Positions 52,662 through 60,268 of a stretch of DNA of 64,000 nt are shown here, in pieces. Every line of letters starts with the position of its first letter. The first letter of the stretch is position 1. Both the position numbers and the translations under genes were made by a program. This stretch comes from RBG-13-68-16 sp041494245 (GTDB taxonomy: Bacteria; Acidobacteriota; Thermoanaerobaculia; Thermoanaerobaculales; Thermoanaerobaculaceae): the NCBI GenBank assembly GCA_041494245.1, contig JBGQAK010000007.1:62001-126000 (forward strand), given 5' to 3'. Below the pieces are notes generated by a model that worked only from the letters and a program-made list of their open reading frames with translations, was not told the origin of the DNA and did no database searches.

Positions 52662-53909
52662 CTACAGCAGCATGCCTGCAATGCAGGCGCTCACAAAGCT
52701 GGTCAGCGAACCCGCGACCAGGGCGCGCACGCCCAGCCGGGCCAGGTCGTGCTGGCGGTTGGGGGCGAGGCCACCAATTCCCCCGATCTGGATTCCGATC
52801 GACCCGATGTTGGCAAACCCGGCCAAGGCGTACGTCGCGAGCACGGTGGCGCGGCCGGACAGTACCGGGACGGTCCCGGCAGCCTTGGCCCCGCTGGCCA
52901 CGAGCTTCGCGTTCTCCAGGAGGGTTCTCATGTCGAGGTAGGCGATGAACTCGTTCAACACGGTCTTCTTGCCGAGCAGCACGCCGACCGTCCCGCACTC
53001 GCTCCAGGGGACACCCATAAGCCACGCCACCGGGGCCAGCACCCTCGCGAACACCCACTCCAGCGAGAGCTGCGGCATCCCGCCAAGGCCGCCGGCCCAC
53101 CCGAGCAGCGCGTTGACAAGGGCCAGCAGCGCGAGGAACGCGATCAGCATCGCGCCCACGTTGAGGCAGAGCCTCATGCCGTCGGAGGCACCCGAGGCCG
53201 CCGCGTCCACGCCGTTGACCCACGGCCGCTCGACGTGCGCGCGCACCGTGCCGCGCGTTTCCGGCTCGCCGTCCTCGGGGAACAGCAACTTCGCGATGGC
53301 GAGCGCCCCGGGGGCCGCCATCACCGAGGCGGCGATCAGGTGCACCGCCGGAACACCGAATGAGATGTAGACCACCAGCACGCCAGCGGCCATGTGCGCA
53401 AACCCGCCCACCATGATCGCGTGCAACTCCGACTGCGTCAGGGTCGCGAGGTACGGCCGGATCATGAGCGGCGCCTCCGTCTGGCCGACGAAGACGTTGG
53501 CGTCGCACAGCGACTCCGCACCCGAGGTGCCCATCGTCTTCATCATCAGCCAGGCGATCCCCTGCACGACACGTTGCAGGACGCCGTAGAAGTAGAGGAT
53601 CGTGGTCACCGACGACACGAAGATGATGGTCGGCAGCACCTTGAACGCGAAGAGGTGGTCGGTGAACTTCTCGCCGAACACGAAGCTCGCGCCGGCGTCC
53701 GAGAAGTCCAGGAACTTCTTCGCCAGCGTGCCCAGGAACTCGAACGCAGCGAAGCCCCACGGCGTCCGGATGACGATCACCGCCAGCCCGATCTGGAGGC
53801 CCAGACCCCACAACACCGTGCGCCAGCGGACGCCCTGGCGGTTCTTCGAGAACAGGTACGCGAGACTGACGAAAATCACGAGGCCGAGCGCAGAGATCGC
53901 ACGTTCCAT
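52662..53909 (-). CDS. Concentrative nucleoside transporter (NupC/CNT family)
   Basis: A 415-residue inner-membrane H+ or Na+/nucleoside symporter. Signature segments are ANVFVGQTEAPLMIRPYLATLTQSELHAIMVGGFAHMAAG in the middle and GLLLGKKTVLNEFIAYLDM-type GVLLGKKTVLNEFIAYLDM and TYALAGFANIGSIGIQIGGIGGLAPNR in the second half. ATG 53909 has GGAGG 4-5 bases upstream; the frame continues upstream without a better start. The lipoprotein follows closely. It is divergent from the metallopeptidase gene, 43 bases apart. Confidence 0.93.
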   Translation of the reverse strand: MERAISALGLVIFVSLAYLFSKNRQGVRWRTVLWGLGLQIGLAVIVIRTPWGFAAFEFLGTLAKKFLDFSDAGASFVFGEKFTDHLFAFKVLPTIIFVSSVTTILYFYGVLQRVVQGIAWLMMKTMGTSGAESLCDANVFVGQTEAPLMIRPYLATLTQSELHAIMVGGFAHMAAGVLVVYISFGVPAVHLIAASVMAAPGALAIAKLLFPEDGEPETRGTVRAHVERPWVNGVDAAASGASDGMRLCLNVGAMLIAFLALLALVNALLGWAGGLGGMPQLSLEWVFARVLAPVAWLMGVPWSECGTVGVLLGKKTVLNEFIAYLDMRTLLENAKLVASGAKAAGTVPVLSGRATVLATYALAGFANIGSIGIQIGGIGGLAPNRQHDLARLGVRALVAGSLTSFVSACIAGMLL

Positions 53910-53939
53910 CAATCCTCCGACCGGGCGGACAACACCGGT

Positions 53940-53945
53940 TATCAT
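53940..53945 (+). promoter_or_regulatory. -10 box of the metallopeptidase gene, leaderless arrangement
   Basis: TATCAT, 7 bases before ATG 53953; predicted start at about 53952. Confidence 0.45.
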
Positions 53946-53952
53946 ACCCCGG

Positions 53953-54318
53953 ATGATGCGCATGAGCCGCGAGGAGTTCGAACGCGTCGTCGGCAAGGCG
54001 CTCGACGGCCTGCCTCCCGAGGTCGCCGGCCTGCTCGACAACGTCGCGGTCGTTGTCGAGGACGACCCCACCGACGAGGACATCCTCGAGGCCGGCCTCG
54101 ACCCCGAAACCGACACGCTCTTCGGGCTCTACCACGGCCTCGCGCTGCCCGAGCGCGGCGGGAGCTACGGGAACGTCCTCCCCGATCGCATCGTGATCTA
54201 CCGCCGGCCGCTCCTGGCCTCGTGCGGCGACCGCAACGAGCTCATCCGGGAGATCCAGGACACGGTCGTCCACGAGGTCGGCCACTACTTCGGCCTCGAC
54301 GAAGAGGACCTTCCGTAG
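53953..54318 (+). CDS. Zincin-like metallopeptidase (PF06262 type)
   Basis: A 121-residue cytosolic minigluzincin-type protein. The N-terminus (MSREEFERVVGKALDGLPPEV) and the acidic middle (VEDDPTDEDILEAG) match the family; LFGLYHGLALPERG and the zinc motif HEVGHYFGLDEEDL (HExxH variant HEVGH plus downstream Asp/Glu) are at the end. ATG 53953 (MMRMSREEF) is chosen on promoter distance; ATG 53956 and 53962 are alternatives. It is upstream, on the same strand, of the ClpX-like ATPase. Whether it is a peptidase in vivo is unproven for the family. Confidence 0.88.
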   Translation: MMRMSREEFERVVGKALDGLPPEVAGLLDNVAVVVEDDPTDEDILEAGLDPETDTLFGLYHGLALPERGGSYGNVLPDRIVIYRRPLLASCGDRNELIREIQDTVVHEVGHYFGLDEEDLP

Positions 54319-54656
54319 CCTGCCAGCCGCTCGCACCAATCACGCCCGCACTCGCTCAACGGCGGGCTGCCGGATGTGGGGCGCGACCGCCGAGCGCGCG
54401 CCTTTCCCGCCCCACGCGCGCGGCCCGCTGGTTGTCTCACCCGGGCGCGAGAGGGCGCCCGCCCCACGATTCCGCGGTGGCGGCAATCCCCGCCCGTCGG
54501 GTGCGAGGTCAAGAAAAAATGCCGCCCCGCGACGGACAACCGTTGATCAGCTCGGTGCCATTACCCAAGGCCGGCGGAATCTGGCAAAATGATGTGCCGC
54601 GCGGGGCCCCCAAATGGATGAGCAGGCGCGCCCGTAGAGTGGCGGGAGGCAGGAAC
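54319..54656. other. GC-rich repeat region before the ClpX-like gene
   Basis: Holds a direct-repeat core at 54476-54503 (GGTGGCGGCAATCCCCGCCC...), 26 of 28 bases identical to 56040-56067 on the other side of the ATPase gene, and TCGGGTGCGAGGTCAA (54497-54512), also found at 55977-55992. The last 120 bases contain CAAAATGAT and TAGAGT as possible -10 elements. No ORF. Confidence 0.55.
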
Positions 54657-55823
54657 TTGGGCAAGGAGCAGGTCACGAGCAAGGACAGCAGGACGACGGC
54701 GCAGACACCCGGGCTGCGCCCGATCGAGAGCATCACGCCGCCGCAGATTCTGGAGCAGCTCAAGAGTGGGGTGCTCGGACAGGACACCGCCCTCAAGTTC
54801 GTCTCGGTGGCGATCTACAAGCACACCACCGGCAAAGTGCCGGGGAACATCATCCTGATCGGGAACTCAGGCACCGGCAAGACCACCATCATGAACAACA
54901 TTCAACGCCTTTACAACGAGGTGCCCGAGTACGTTCCTTTTCGGGCGATGGCGATCATCAACGCCAACCTGCTGGTCGACTCCGACCGACTGGAGTTCCG
55001 CCCGGACCGCCTGTTGACGGCGGTGGAGCAACGGGTGCGATCGGTGATCCGGCACCCTGCTGCGGCCGAGGAGCTCAAGGCGGCGATGGAGCGCGCCACG
55101 GTTTGCATCGACGAGATCGATAAGATGTCCTCGATCGTCGCCGGCAAACCCAACGCGATCGGCGTGGCACTCCAGCAGGGGCTACTGACCCTCATGGAGG
55201 GCGACATCGTGCCGATTCGGACACACGTGATGGTGGACGGCCAGGAGAAAGCTGCCACGATCGAAATCGACACCAAAGGCATGATGTTCATGTGCGGTGG
55301 TGCGTTCGAGGGGCTGTACGACCAGGTCTTCGCTCGGGTGACGAATCCCGGAAGCGGCCAGAGGCTCCGGTCGGTGGCCGTCCGGGACGCCAGCGGCCAG
55401 GTGACCATCGAGACGCGCTTCTCGCTGGCCGACTACTTCAAGATCGAGGACCTCTTTCAGTACGGAATGCTGCCGCAGTTCATCGCCCGGCTCGATAACG
55501 TCGTGCTGCTTTCCGACCTCGACGTCGATGCCTTGAAGCAGATCCTGCTCGTGGCCCTGGACTCACCGTTCGTGCGCTCCCGCGCCTACCTGGAGGTGAT
55601 GGGGATCGAGCTGGAGATCGAGGACATCGCGGCGGCCATCGTCGCCGAACAGGCCGAGAAGCACTCGCGGACCGGCGCCCGCGCGCTCCGCGCCATGTTC
55701 TCCAAGCTCATCAACCCAATCGAGTTCGACCCCTGGAACTCGGGCGCGCTCGAGGACACGGACACCGACCGCAAGAGGCTGCTCCTCACGGCGTCGATGG
55801 TGCGCCGCGCCCTCGGCCTCTAA
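54657..55823 (+). CDS. Divergent ClpX-like AAA+ ATPase
   Basis: A 388-residue AAA+ protein. GQDTALKFVSVAIYKHTTG, Walker A GNSGTGKTT (residues 70-78), Walker B TVCIDEIDKM (about 148-157), sensor 1 FMCGGAFEGLYD and sensor 2 SRTGARALRAMF match the ClpX order, and GMLPQFIARLDNVVLL matches its GLIPEFIGRLPV. But the N-terminal zinc domain, the GYVG pore loop (the equivalent position reads LLVDSDRLEFRPD) and the IGF ClpP-docking loop are all missing. It is therefore unlikely to feed ClpP. TTG 54657 has GGGAGG 7 bases upstream; ATG 54618 is an alternative without such a site. It may be a remodeling ATPase; partner unknown. Confidence 0.85.
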   Translation: MGKEQVTSKDSRTTAQTPGLRPIESITPPQILEQLKSGVLGQDTALKFVSVAIYKHTTGKVPGNIILIGNSGTGKTTIMNNIQRLYNEVPEYVPFRAMAIINANLLVDSDRLEFRPDRLLTAVEQRVRSVIRHPAAAEELKAAMERATVCIDEIDKMSSIVAGKPNAIGVALQQGLLTLMEGDIVPIRTHVMVDGQEKAATIEIDTKGMMFMCGGAFEGLYDQVFARVTNPGSGQRLRSVAVRDASGQVTIETRFSLADYFKIEDLFQYGMLPQFIARLDNVVLLSDLDVDALKQILLVALDSPFVRSRAYLEVMGIELEIEDIAAAIVAEQAEKHSRTGARALRAMFSKLINPIEFDPWNSGALEDTDTDRKRLLLTASMVRRALGL

Positions 55824-55883
55824 TACCTCCCTTTACTCCTGCCTTCCCCCGCCGGGTTCCTTTCTCCTGCCCCGCGCTGCGGG

Positions 55884-55952
55884 GGGGTGGCGGCCATTTC
55901 CGCCCCTCGGATGGAGGTGCCATTCCGCCGGAGCGAGCGGGCCCCCGACGCG
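55884..55952. repeat. 69-bp direct repeat, copy A1
   Basis: From GGGGTGGCGGCC to CCCCCGACGCG; differs at only a few positions from A2 (56038-56106). Extends a little to the left with less similarity. Contains the pair CATTCCGCCGGAGCGAGCGG. Confidence 0.8.
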
Positions 55953-56037
55953 CGGGCGGGGGGATGCACCCGCCTCTCGGGTGCGAGGTCAATGGCTCCG
56001 AAGGCTGCATGTTCTGCGCACGGCCCCGCGCCCCGGC

Positions 56038-56106
56038 GGGGTGGCGGCAATTCCCGCCCCTCGGGTGGAGGTGCCATTCCGCCGGAGCGAGCGGGCCCCC
56101 GACGCG
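56038..56106. repeat. 69-bp direct repeat, copy A2
   Basis: Second copy, 85 bases after A1. Its first 28 bases also match 54476-54503 upstream of the ATPase gene. The remaining 56107-56260 is GC-rich without ORF or clear RNA. Confidence 0.8.
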
Positions 56107-56265
56107 GTGGGCGGCGCGGGGAGACGGCGCGGCGGTTTCATGCCGACGCCGAGGGCTTCCGCGCCGGGCAGCGCTGTCGGGTCGCTCGCGAAGGCGTCGC
56201 GAGCCCTGCCCGTGCCAGGGTGAGCGTGCACCACCACCCGAGGGGCAAGAAAAGCCATTTGCGAC

Positions 56266-56294
56266 TTGATTTCACAATCTTCCCTTGCTATAAA
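56266..56294 (+). promoter_or_regulatory. Promoter of the TonB-type receptor gene
   Basis: TTGATT (56266-56271), 17-base spacer, TATAAA (56289-56294) with TG before it (extended -10). The best sigma-70-like promoter in the window. It lies in a locally AT-rich stretch; the leader is about 46 bases. Confidence 0.75.
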
Positions 56295-56346
56295 CTCCGC
56301 CAACGAATCCGCAAAAGGATTTGACGTTGCGGGGGGAGGAATAATG

Positions 56347-59163
56347 ATGAAGACTCACCACGTGTTTCGCGCACTGGCAGCCGCGGCCGTCTCTTGCCTG
56401 TTGGCCAGTGCCCTCGGGGCCCAGGTCACCGGTCGCATCGCGGGGTCGGTGACCGACGAGCAGAAGGGAGTGCTTCCCGGCGTCACCGTGGAGGCAAAAG
56501 GTCCCGCCCTGCAGGGCAGCCGCGCCACCTCGACCGACCAGTCCGGTGCTTACCGACTCACGCTGCTGCCACCGGGCCAGTACGAGGTGACGTTCACGCT
56601 GCAGGGGTTCGCCACCGAGACGCGCACCGGGGTCACGGTCGGCCTGGCCAAGGACACGACCCTTGATACCGTGATGCGGCCAGCGGTCAAGGAGTCGGTG
56701 GTTGTCTCCTCCGAGTTTCCCGTCGTCGACGTAACATCAACAACGACAGGAACTAACCTGACCTCTCGGGCGATCGACACGCTGCCGACCGGGCGCAACT
56801 ACACCGCAATCGTCGGGGTCGCGCCGGGGACCTCTACGGACGCCAGCCAAAACAACCTCGACCAGAACACAATCACGGTTTACGGCTCTTCAGGTGCCGA
56901 AAACGCCTACTTCATCGACGGCGTCAACACGACCAACGTGGAGTACGGCTTTCAGGGCAAGGTGCTCAACTACGAGTTCATCCAGGAGATCGACGTCAAG
57001 ACCGGCGGGTACGAGGCGGAGTACGGGCGGTCCACTGGCGGCATCATCAACGTGATCACCAAGTCGGGCGGCAACGAGTTCCACGGGGACGCCTTCACGT
57101 ATTACGACAACGACTCTCTGCAGGCAAAGGCCGAGTCGGTCGTGTCAAGCGGCGGCACGGTGAAAGGGTTCACCAAGAAGGACTACGGCGTGGACCTCGG
57201 CGGGTCCATCGTCAAGGACAAACTGTGGTTCTTCGGAGCCTACGACCAGGTCAAGAACACCACCAAGAGCGCGCTGCCCGCGGGCCCCCTGGAGGGCCAA
57301 ATCGCCGAGTCCGACAGCAAACTCGACCTCGCCTCTGCGAAGCTGACGTGGCGCTTGGCGGAGAACCAGTCGCTGGTCGCCACGTTCTTCCAGGATCCGC
57401 GTACCGACACCGGCGCCATCAACGACGCCGACCATACCCTCATCGGCGATCCCCTCACCTACCAAGGCAAGAGAGAGTTCGGCGGCCGCGACTTTGCGCT
57501 GCGCTACGAGGGAATCATCGCGACGAATTGGTCTGTTCAGGCCCAGGTCGCGCGTCACCAGGAAAAGCACAACGTTGGACCCGCAAGCAGCGCTGGCGAC
57601 ATCATTCAGTACCAGGACGCGGCCGACAACTACTATCAGACCGGCGGGTTCGGGCGGATCGAGGGCAAAGACTTCAAGAGAGAGTTCTACGGAGGCTCCC
57701 TGACCCGCTTCTTTTCCGGCCACGAGATCAAGTTCGGCGCGGAATACGAGAAGGACGAGGCCGACGTTACGAAGCGCTATTCCGGGGGCCAGCAGGTGAC
57801 CAAGTACACCAACCCGGTCGACCCCAGCAAGCCGATCTACAGCCACTACTACTGGACCACGCCTGACGCCACCCTGGACAACGCCCCGATCTCGGCTCTG
57901 TTCGCCGTACCCAAGCACCGCAACACAACGCTCTACCTGCAGGACAGGTGGACCGCAACGGACCGCCTCACCCTGAACCTCGGCGTGCGGTGGGACAGAC
58001 AGGAGATCATCGACTCCTCGGGGGTCAAGCAGATCGACCTCAAAAAGGACTACGCACCGCGGCTGGGCTTTGTCTGGGACCCCACCGCCACCCACCGGTC
58101 CAAGGTGTACGGCTCCTACGGCCGCTTCTACGAGGAGATCCCGATGGACCTGGTAATCCGGTCGTACTCGTACGAGCGGCAGCCGACGATCATCAACTAC
58201 AGCCTGACGGATTTTCACCCCGATCCCGCGGCTGAGGCCGCCTACGGCACCGCCTCGCACATTCTGGGCGGGTTCACCGAGCCGGCCGACCCCAACCTGC
58301 GCAGCCAGTTTGTCGAGGAGTACATCCTGGGCGCGGAGAAAGAGGTGGCCACCGACATCGCCGTAGGGGTTAAGGGGATCTACCGCAGCTACGGCCGGGT
58401 CATCGAGGACTTCCTCTGCATCGACGACGGCACCTACTGCATCGGCAACCCCGGCCAGGGGATCATGAGTCGGGTCTACAACCTCGCTTACGCGGAGACG
58501 TTCCCGGCGCCGCGCCCGGTCCGGATCTTCCGCGGCCTCCAGCTCGACGTGACGAAGCGCTTCTCCAACAACTGGCAGATGCTGGCCTCCTACCTCTACT
58601 CCACGCTGGAGGGCAACTTCGACGGCGGGTTCGCGCCGTACACCAACGTCGGCGCCGACCCCAATATCTCCGCCGCGTACGACTACTACGACTTCTTCAC
58701 CAACGGCAAGGACCTCTCCAAGATCACCAACCGGGGCTACATGTCGAACGACCGCCGAAGCCAGTTCAAGGTCTCCGGCGTCTACTTCACACCGTTCAAG
58801 CTCTCGGTCGGCGTCTCAGCGTACTGGCGGACGGGTACGCCTCTTTCCCGCATGGGCTACTCCGACGCCTACAACCGCTACGAGTTCTTCCTCACCCAGC
58901 GGGGATCGGAGGGGAGGACCCCCGATACCTACGAGGCCGACCTGCACCTCGGGTACCCGATCGAGATCAAGCCTGTGACCATCAACATCCTGTTCGACAT
59001 CTTCAACCTGCTCAACGCGCAGCGGCCGATTCTGCTCGACCAGCGTTGGGGGTTCCAGGAGGCGGACAACGCCTCACCCACACCGGTCAACCCGAACTAC
59101 GGGAAGCCGGTGCTCCGAACGCCGCCGACGGCGCTGCGACTGGGTGTGAGAGTCAGCTTCTGA
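56347..59163 (+). CDS. TonB-dependent receptor, Oar-like with carboxypeptidase-regulatory domain
   Basis: A 938-residue outer-membrane protein. A signal peptide (MKTHHVFRALAAAAVSCLLASALGA) precedes a CarboxypepD-regulatory-like domain (GRIAGSVTDEQKGVLPGVTVEAKG...QSGAYRLTLLPPGQYEVTFTLQGF, residues about 28-110). The plug has IDTLPTGRNYTAIVGVAPG, YFIDGVNTTN and YGRSTGGIINVITKSGGN; the rest is a beta-barrel ending in RLGVRVSF with terminal Phe. Such receptors import large oligomers or act as surface adhesins (Oar type). ATG 56347 lies 7 bases after GGAGG; ATG 56344 is 3 bases earlier. Its own promoter and terminator make it monocistronic. Confidence 0.93.
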   Translation: MKTHHVFRALAAAAVSCLLASALGAQVTGRIAGSVTDEQKGVLPGVTVEAKGPALQGSRATSTDQSGAYRLTLLPPGQYEVTFTLQGFATETRTGVTVGLAKDTTLDTVMRPAVKESVVVSSEFPVVDVTSTTTGTNLTSRAIDTLPTGRNYTAIVGVAPGTSTDASQNNLDQNTITVYGSSGAENAYFIDGVNTTNVEYGFQGKVLNYEFIQEIDVKTGGYEAEYGRSTGGIINVITKSGGNEFHGDAFTYYDNDSLQAKAESVVSSGGTVKGFTKKDYGVDLGGSIVKDKLWFFGAYDQVKNTTKSALPAGPLEGQIAESDSKLDLASAKLTWRLAENQSLVATFFQDPRTDTGAINDADHTLIGDPLTYQGKREFGGRDFALRYEGIIATNWSVQAQVARHQEKHNVGPASSAGDIIQYQDAADNYYQTGGFGRIEGKDFKREFYGGSLTRFFSGHEIKFGAEYEKDEADVTKRYSGGQQVTKYTNPVDPSKPIYSHYYWTTPDATLDNAPISALFAVPKHRNTTLYLQDRWTATDRLTLNLGVRWDRQEIIDSSGVKQIDLKKDYAPRLGFVWDPTATHRSKVYGSYGRFYEEIPMDLVIRSYSYERQPTIINYSLTDFHPDPAAEAAYGTASHILGGFTEPADPNLRSQFVEEYILGAEKEVATDIAVGVKGIYRSYGRVIEDFLCIDDGTYCIGNPGQGIMSRVYNLAYAETFPAPRPVRIFRGLQLDVTKRFSNNWQMLASYLYSTLEGNFDGGFAPYTNVGADPNISAAYDYYDFFTNGKDLSKITNRGYMSNDRRSQFKVSGVYFTPFKLSVGVSAYWRTGTPLSRMGYSDAYNRYEFFLTQRGSEGRTPDTYEADLHLGYPIEIKPVTINILFDIFNLLNAQRPILLDQRWGFQEADNASPTPVNPNYGKPVLRTPPTALRLGVRVSF

Positions 59164-59212
59164 TCAAGGCGGCGGGATGACCCGCTGAGCATCTGAAGGG
59201 AATCAAGCCACG

Positions 59213-59250
59213 GGAGCCCGTTCCGCAACACCGGAGCGGGCTCCTCGTGT
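59213..59250 (+). terminator. Terminator of the TonB-type receptor gene
   Basis: GGAGCCCGTTCCG (59213-59225), loop CAACAC, CGGAGCGGGCTCC (59232-59244): a 13-base stem with one G-U pair, followed by TCGTGTTG. Also usable by the convergent epimerase gene. Confidence 0.7.
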
Positions 59251-59277
59251 TGCCGGGTCAGGGCTCCTGGCTACGGC

Positions 59278-60189
59278 TCAGCGGGCGGACGAACCCTTCC
59301 ATGCCGTGTAGTACCTCGAAACACCGTCCACGAACCCGCCGTGCCGCGGCTGCCAGGAGAGCATCCGCACGGCCTTCCTGGAGTCCACGTGCTGGTTCAG
59401 CGCCAGGCACTCGGCGTACGGGCCCATGGCCTTGACGGCATCGGCGAGCGGCACGTGCATGACCTTGCCGTTGGCGCCCGCGGCCCGGCTTGCTACCTGG
59501 GCGCACTCGAGGACGGTGAAGCGGCTGCGGTCCGTGACGTTGAACACCTCGTTGCTGAACGGCGACTCCGCGACCCGCACGTACGCGTCCGCGAGGTCGT
59601 CCACGTGCACCATCGCCCACCGGAAGGCGCCGTTACCGATGATCTTCGCAGCCCCTTCGTTGAGCGCGCTCTCGAACCAGGCACCGGTGATGCCGCCACG
59701 CCCGCCGTACACGCACCCCGGTCGGATGACCACGGTGTGAACCTTCCCCTGGTTGGCGGCGAGAACGAGCTTTTCGTGCTCCACACGCGGAGCGATGAAT
59801 GCCGGAGGCTTGAGCGGCGACTCCTCATCCGCCATGGCGTCGCCGGTGTCACCGTGCACCCACACGCCGCTGGTGTAGACGAACAGCCTCGGTTGGCCGG
59901 ACTCCCGGGCGACGGCGAGACAGGTGTCGATCGTCTTCCTGTCCAACTCGAAGTACGAGGCCGAGTACTCCGCGGCGCAGTGGACGAGCACCTGGCATGA
60001 GCGTGCCGCCTCCCGGTAGCCGGAAGGATCCCCCATCGAGCCGATGACCGGCGTCACCTCGAACGCCTCGAGCTTCGCCGCCTTCTCCTTCGACCGCACG
60101 AGCCCGAACCCGTCGTGCCCTGCGCGCGCCAGCGCCGCAGCGACGGCCGAACCCACATACCCGCTTGCACCCGTCACGAAGACCTTCAT
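59278..60189 (-). CDS. Extended-SDR NAD(P)-dependent epimerase-like protein
   Basis: A 303-residue protein of the NAD-dependent epimerase/dehydratase superfamily. The nucleotide motif is VTGASGYVGSAVAAALARAG at the N-terminus, VHCAAEYSASYFELD and VYTSGVWVHGD follow, and FNVTDRSRFT and HVDDLADAYVRVAES are typical of extended SDRs. A classical YxxxK catalytic pair is not in its usual place; the position after IRPGCVYGGRGG is. So it may bind NAD(P) without dehydrogenase activity. ATG 60189 has AGGAGG about 10 bases upstream; a TAGAAT box is at 60249-60244. Confidence 0.9.
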   Translation of the reverse strand: MKVFVTGASGYVGSAVAAALARAGHDGFGLVRSKEKAAKLEAFEVTPVIGSMGDPSGYREAARSCQVLVHCAAEYSASYFELDRKTIDTCLAVARESGQPRLFVYTSGVWVHGDTGDAMADEESPLKPPAFIAPRVEHEKLVLAANQGKVHTVVIRPGCVYGGRGGITGAWFESALNEGAAKIIGNGAFRWAMVHVDDLADAYVRVAESPFSNEVFNVTDRSRFTVLECAQVASRAAGANGKVMHVPLADAVKAMGPYAECLALNQHVDSRKAVRMLSWQPRHGGFVDGVSRYYTAWKGSSAR

Positions 60190-60243
60190 GCCCGTCGCGC
60201 CTCCTGCACGTTCTCACCCCAAGGGGGAACCGGCTTTTCACCG

Positions 60244-60249
60244 ATTCTA
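60244..60249 (-). promoter_or_regulatory. -10 box of the epimerase-like gene
   Basis: TAGAAT about 55 bases before the ATG at 60189, i.e. a normal Shine-Dalgarno-led transcript. It lies just past the stop of the Lhr gene. Confidence 0.45.
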
Positions 60250-60268
60250 TTCGCGCCCCGGGGCGGCA

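Noticed and set aside
53394..55823. A single 809-codon plus-strand frame spanning the metallopeptidase region and the ClpX-like ATPase
   Set aside because: Its first 420 codons run antisense to the nucleoside transporter and through another frame of the metallopeptidase; composition is Arg/Gly-rich noise. The real ATPase begins near 54657.
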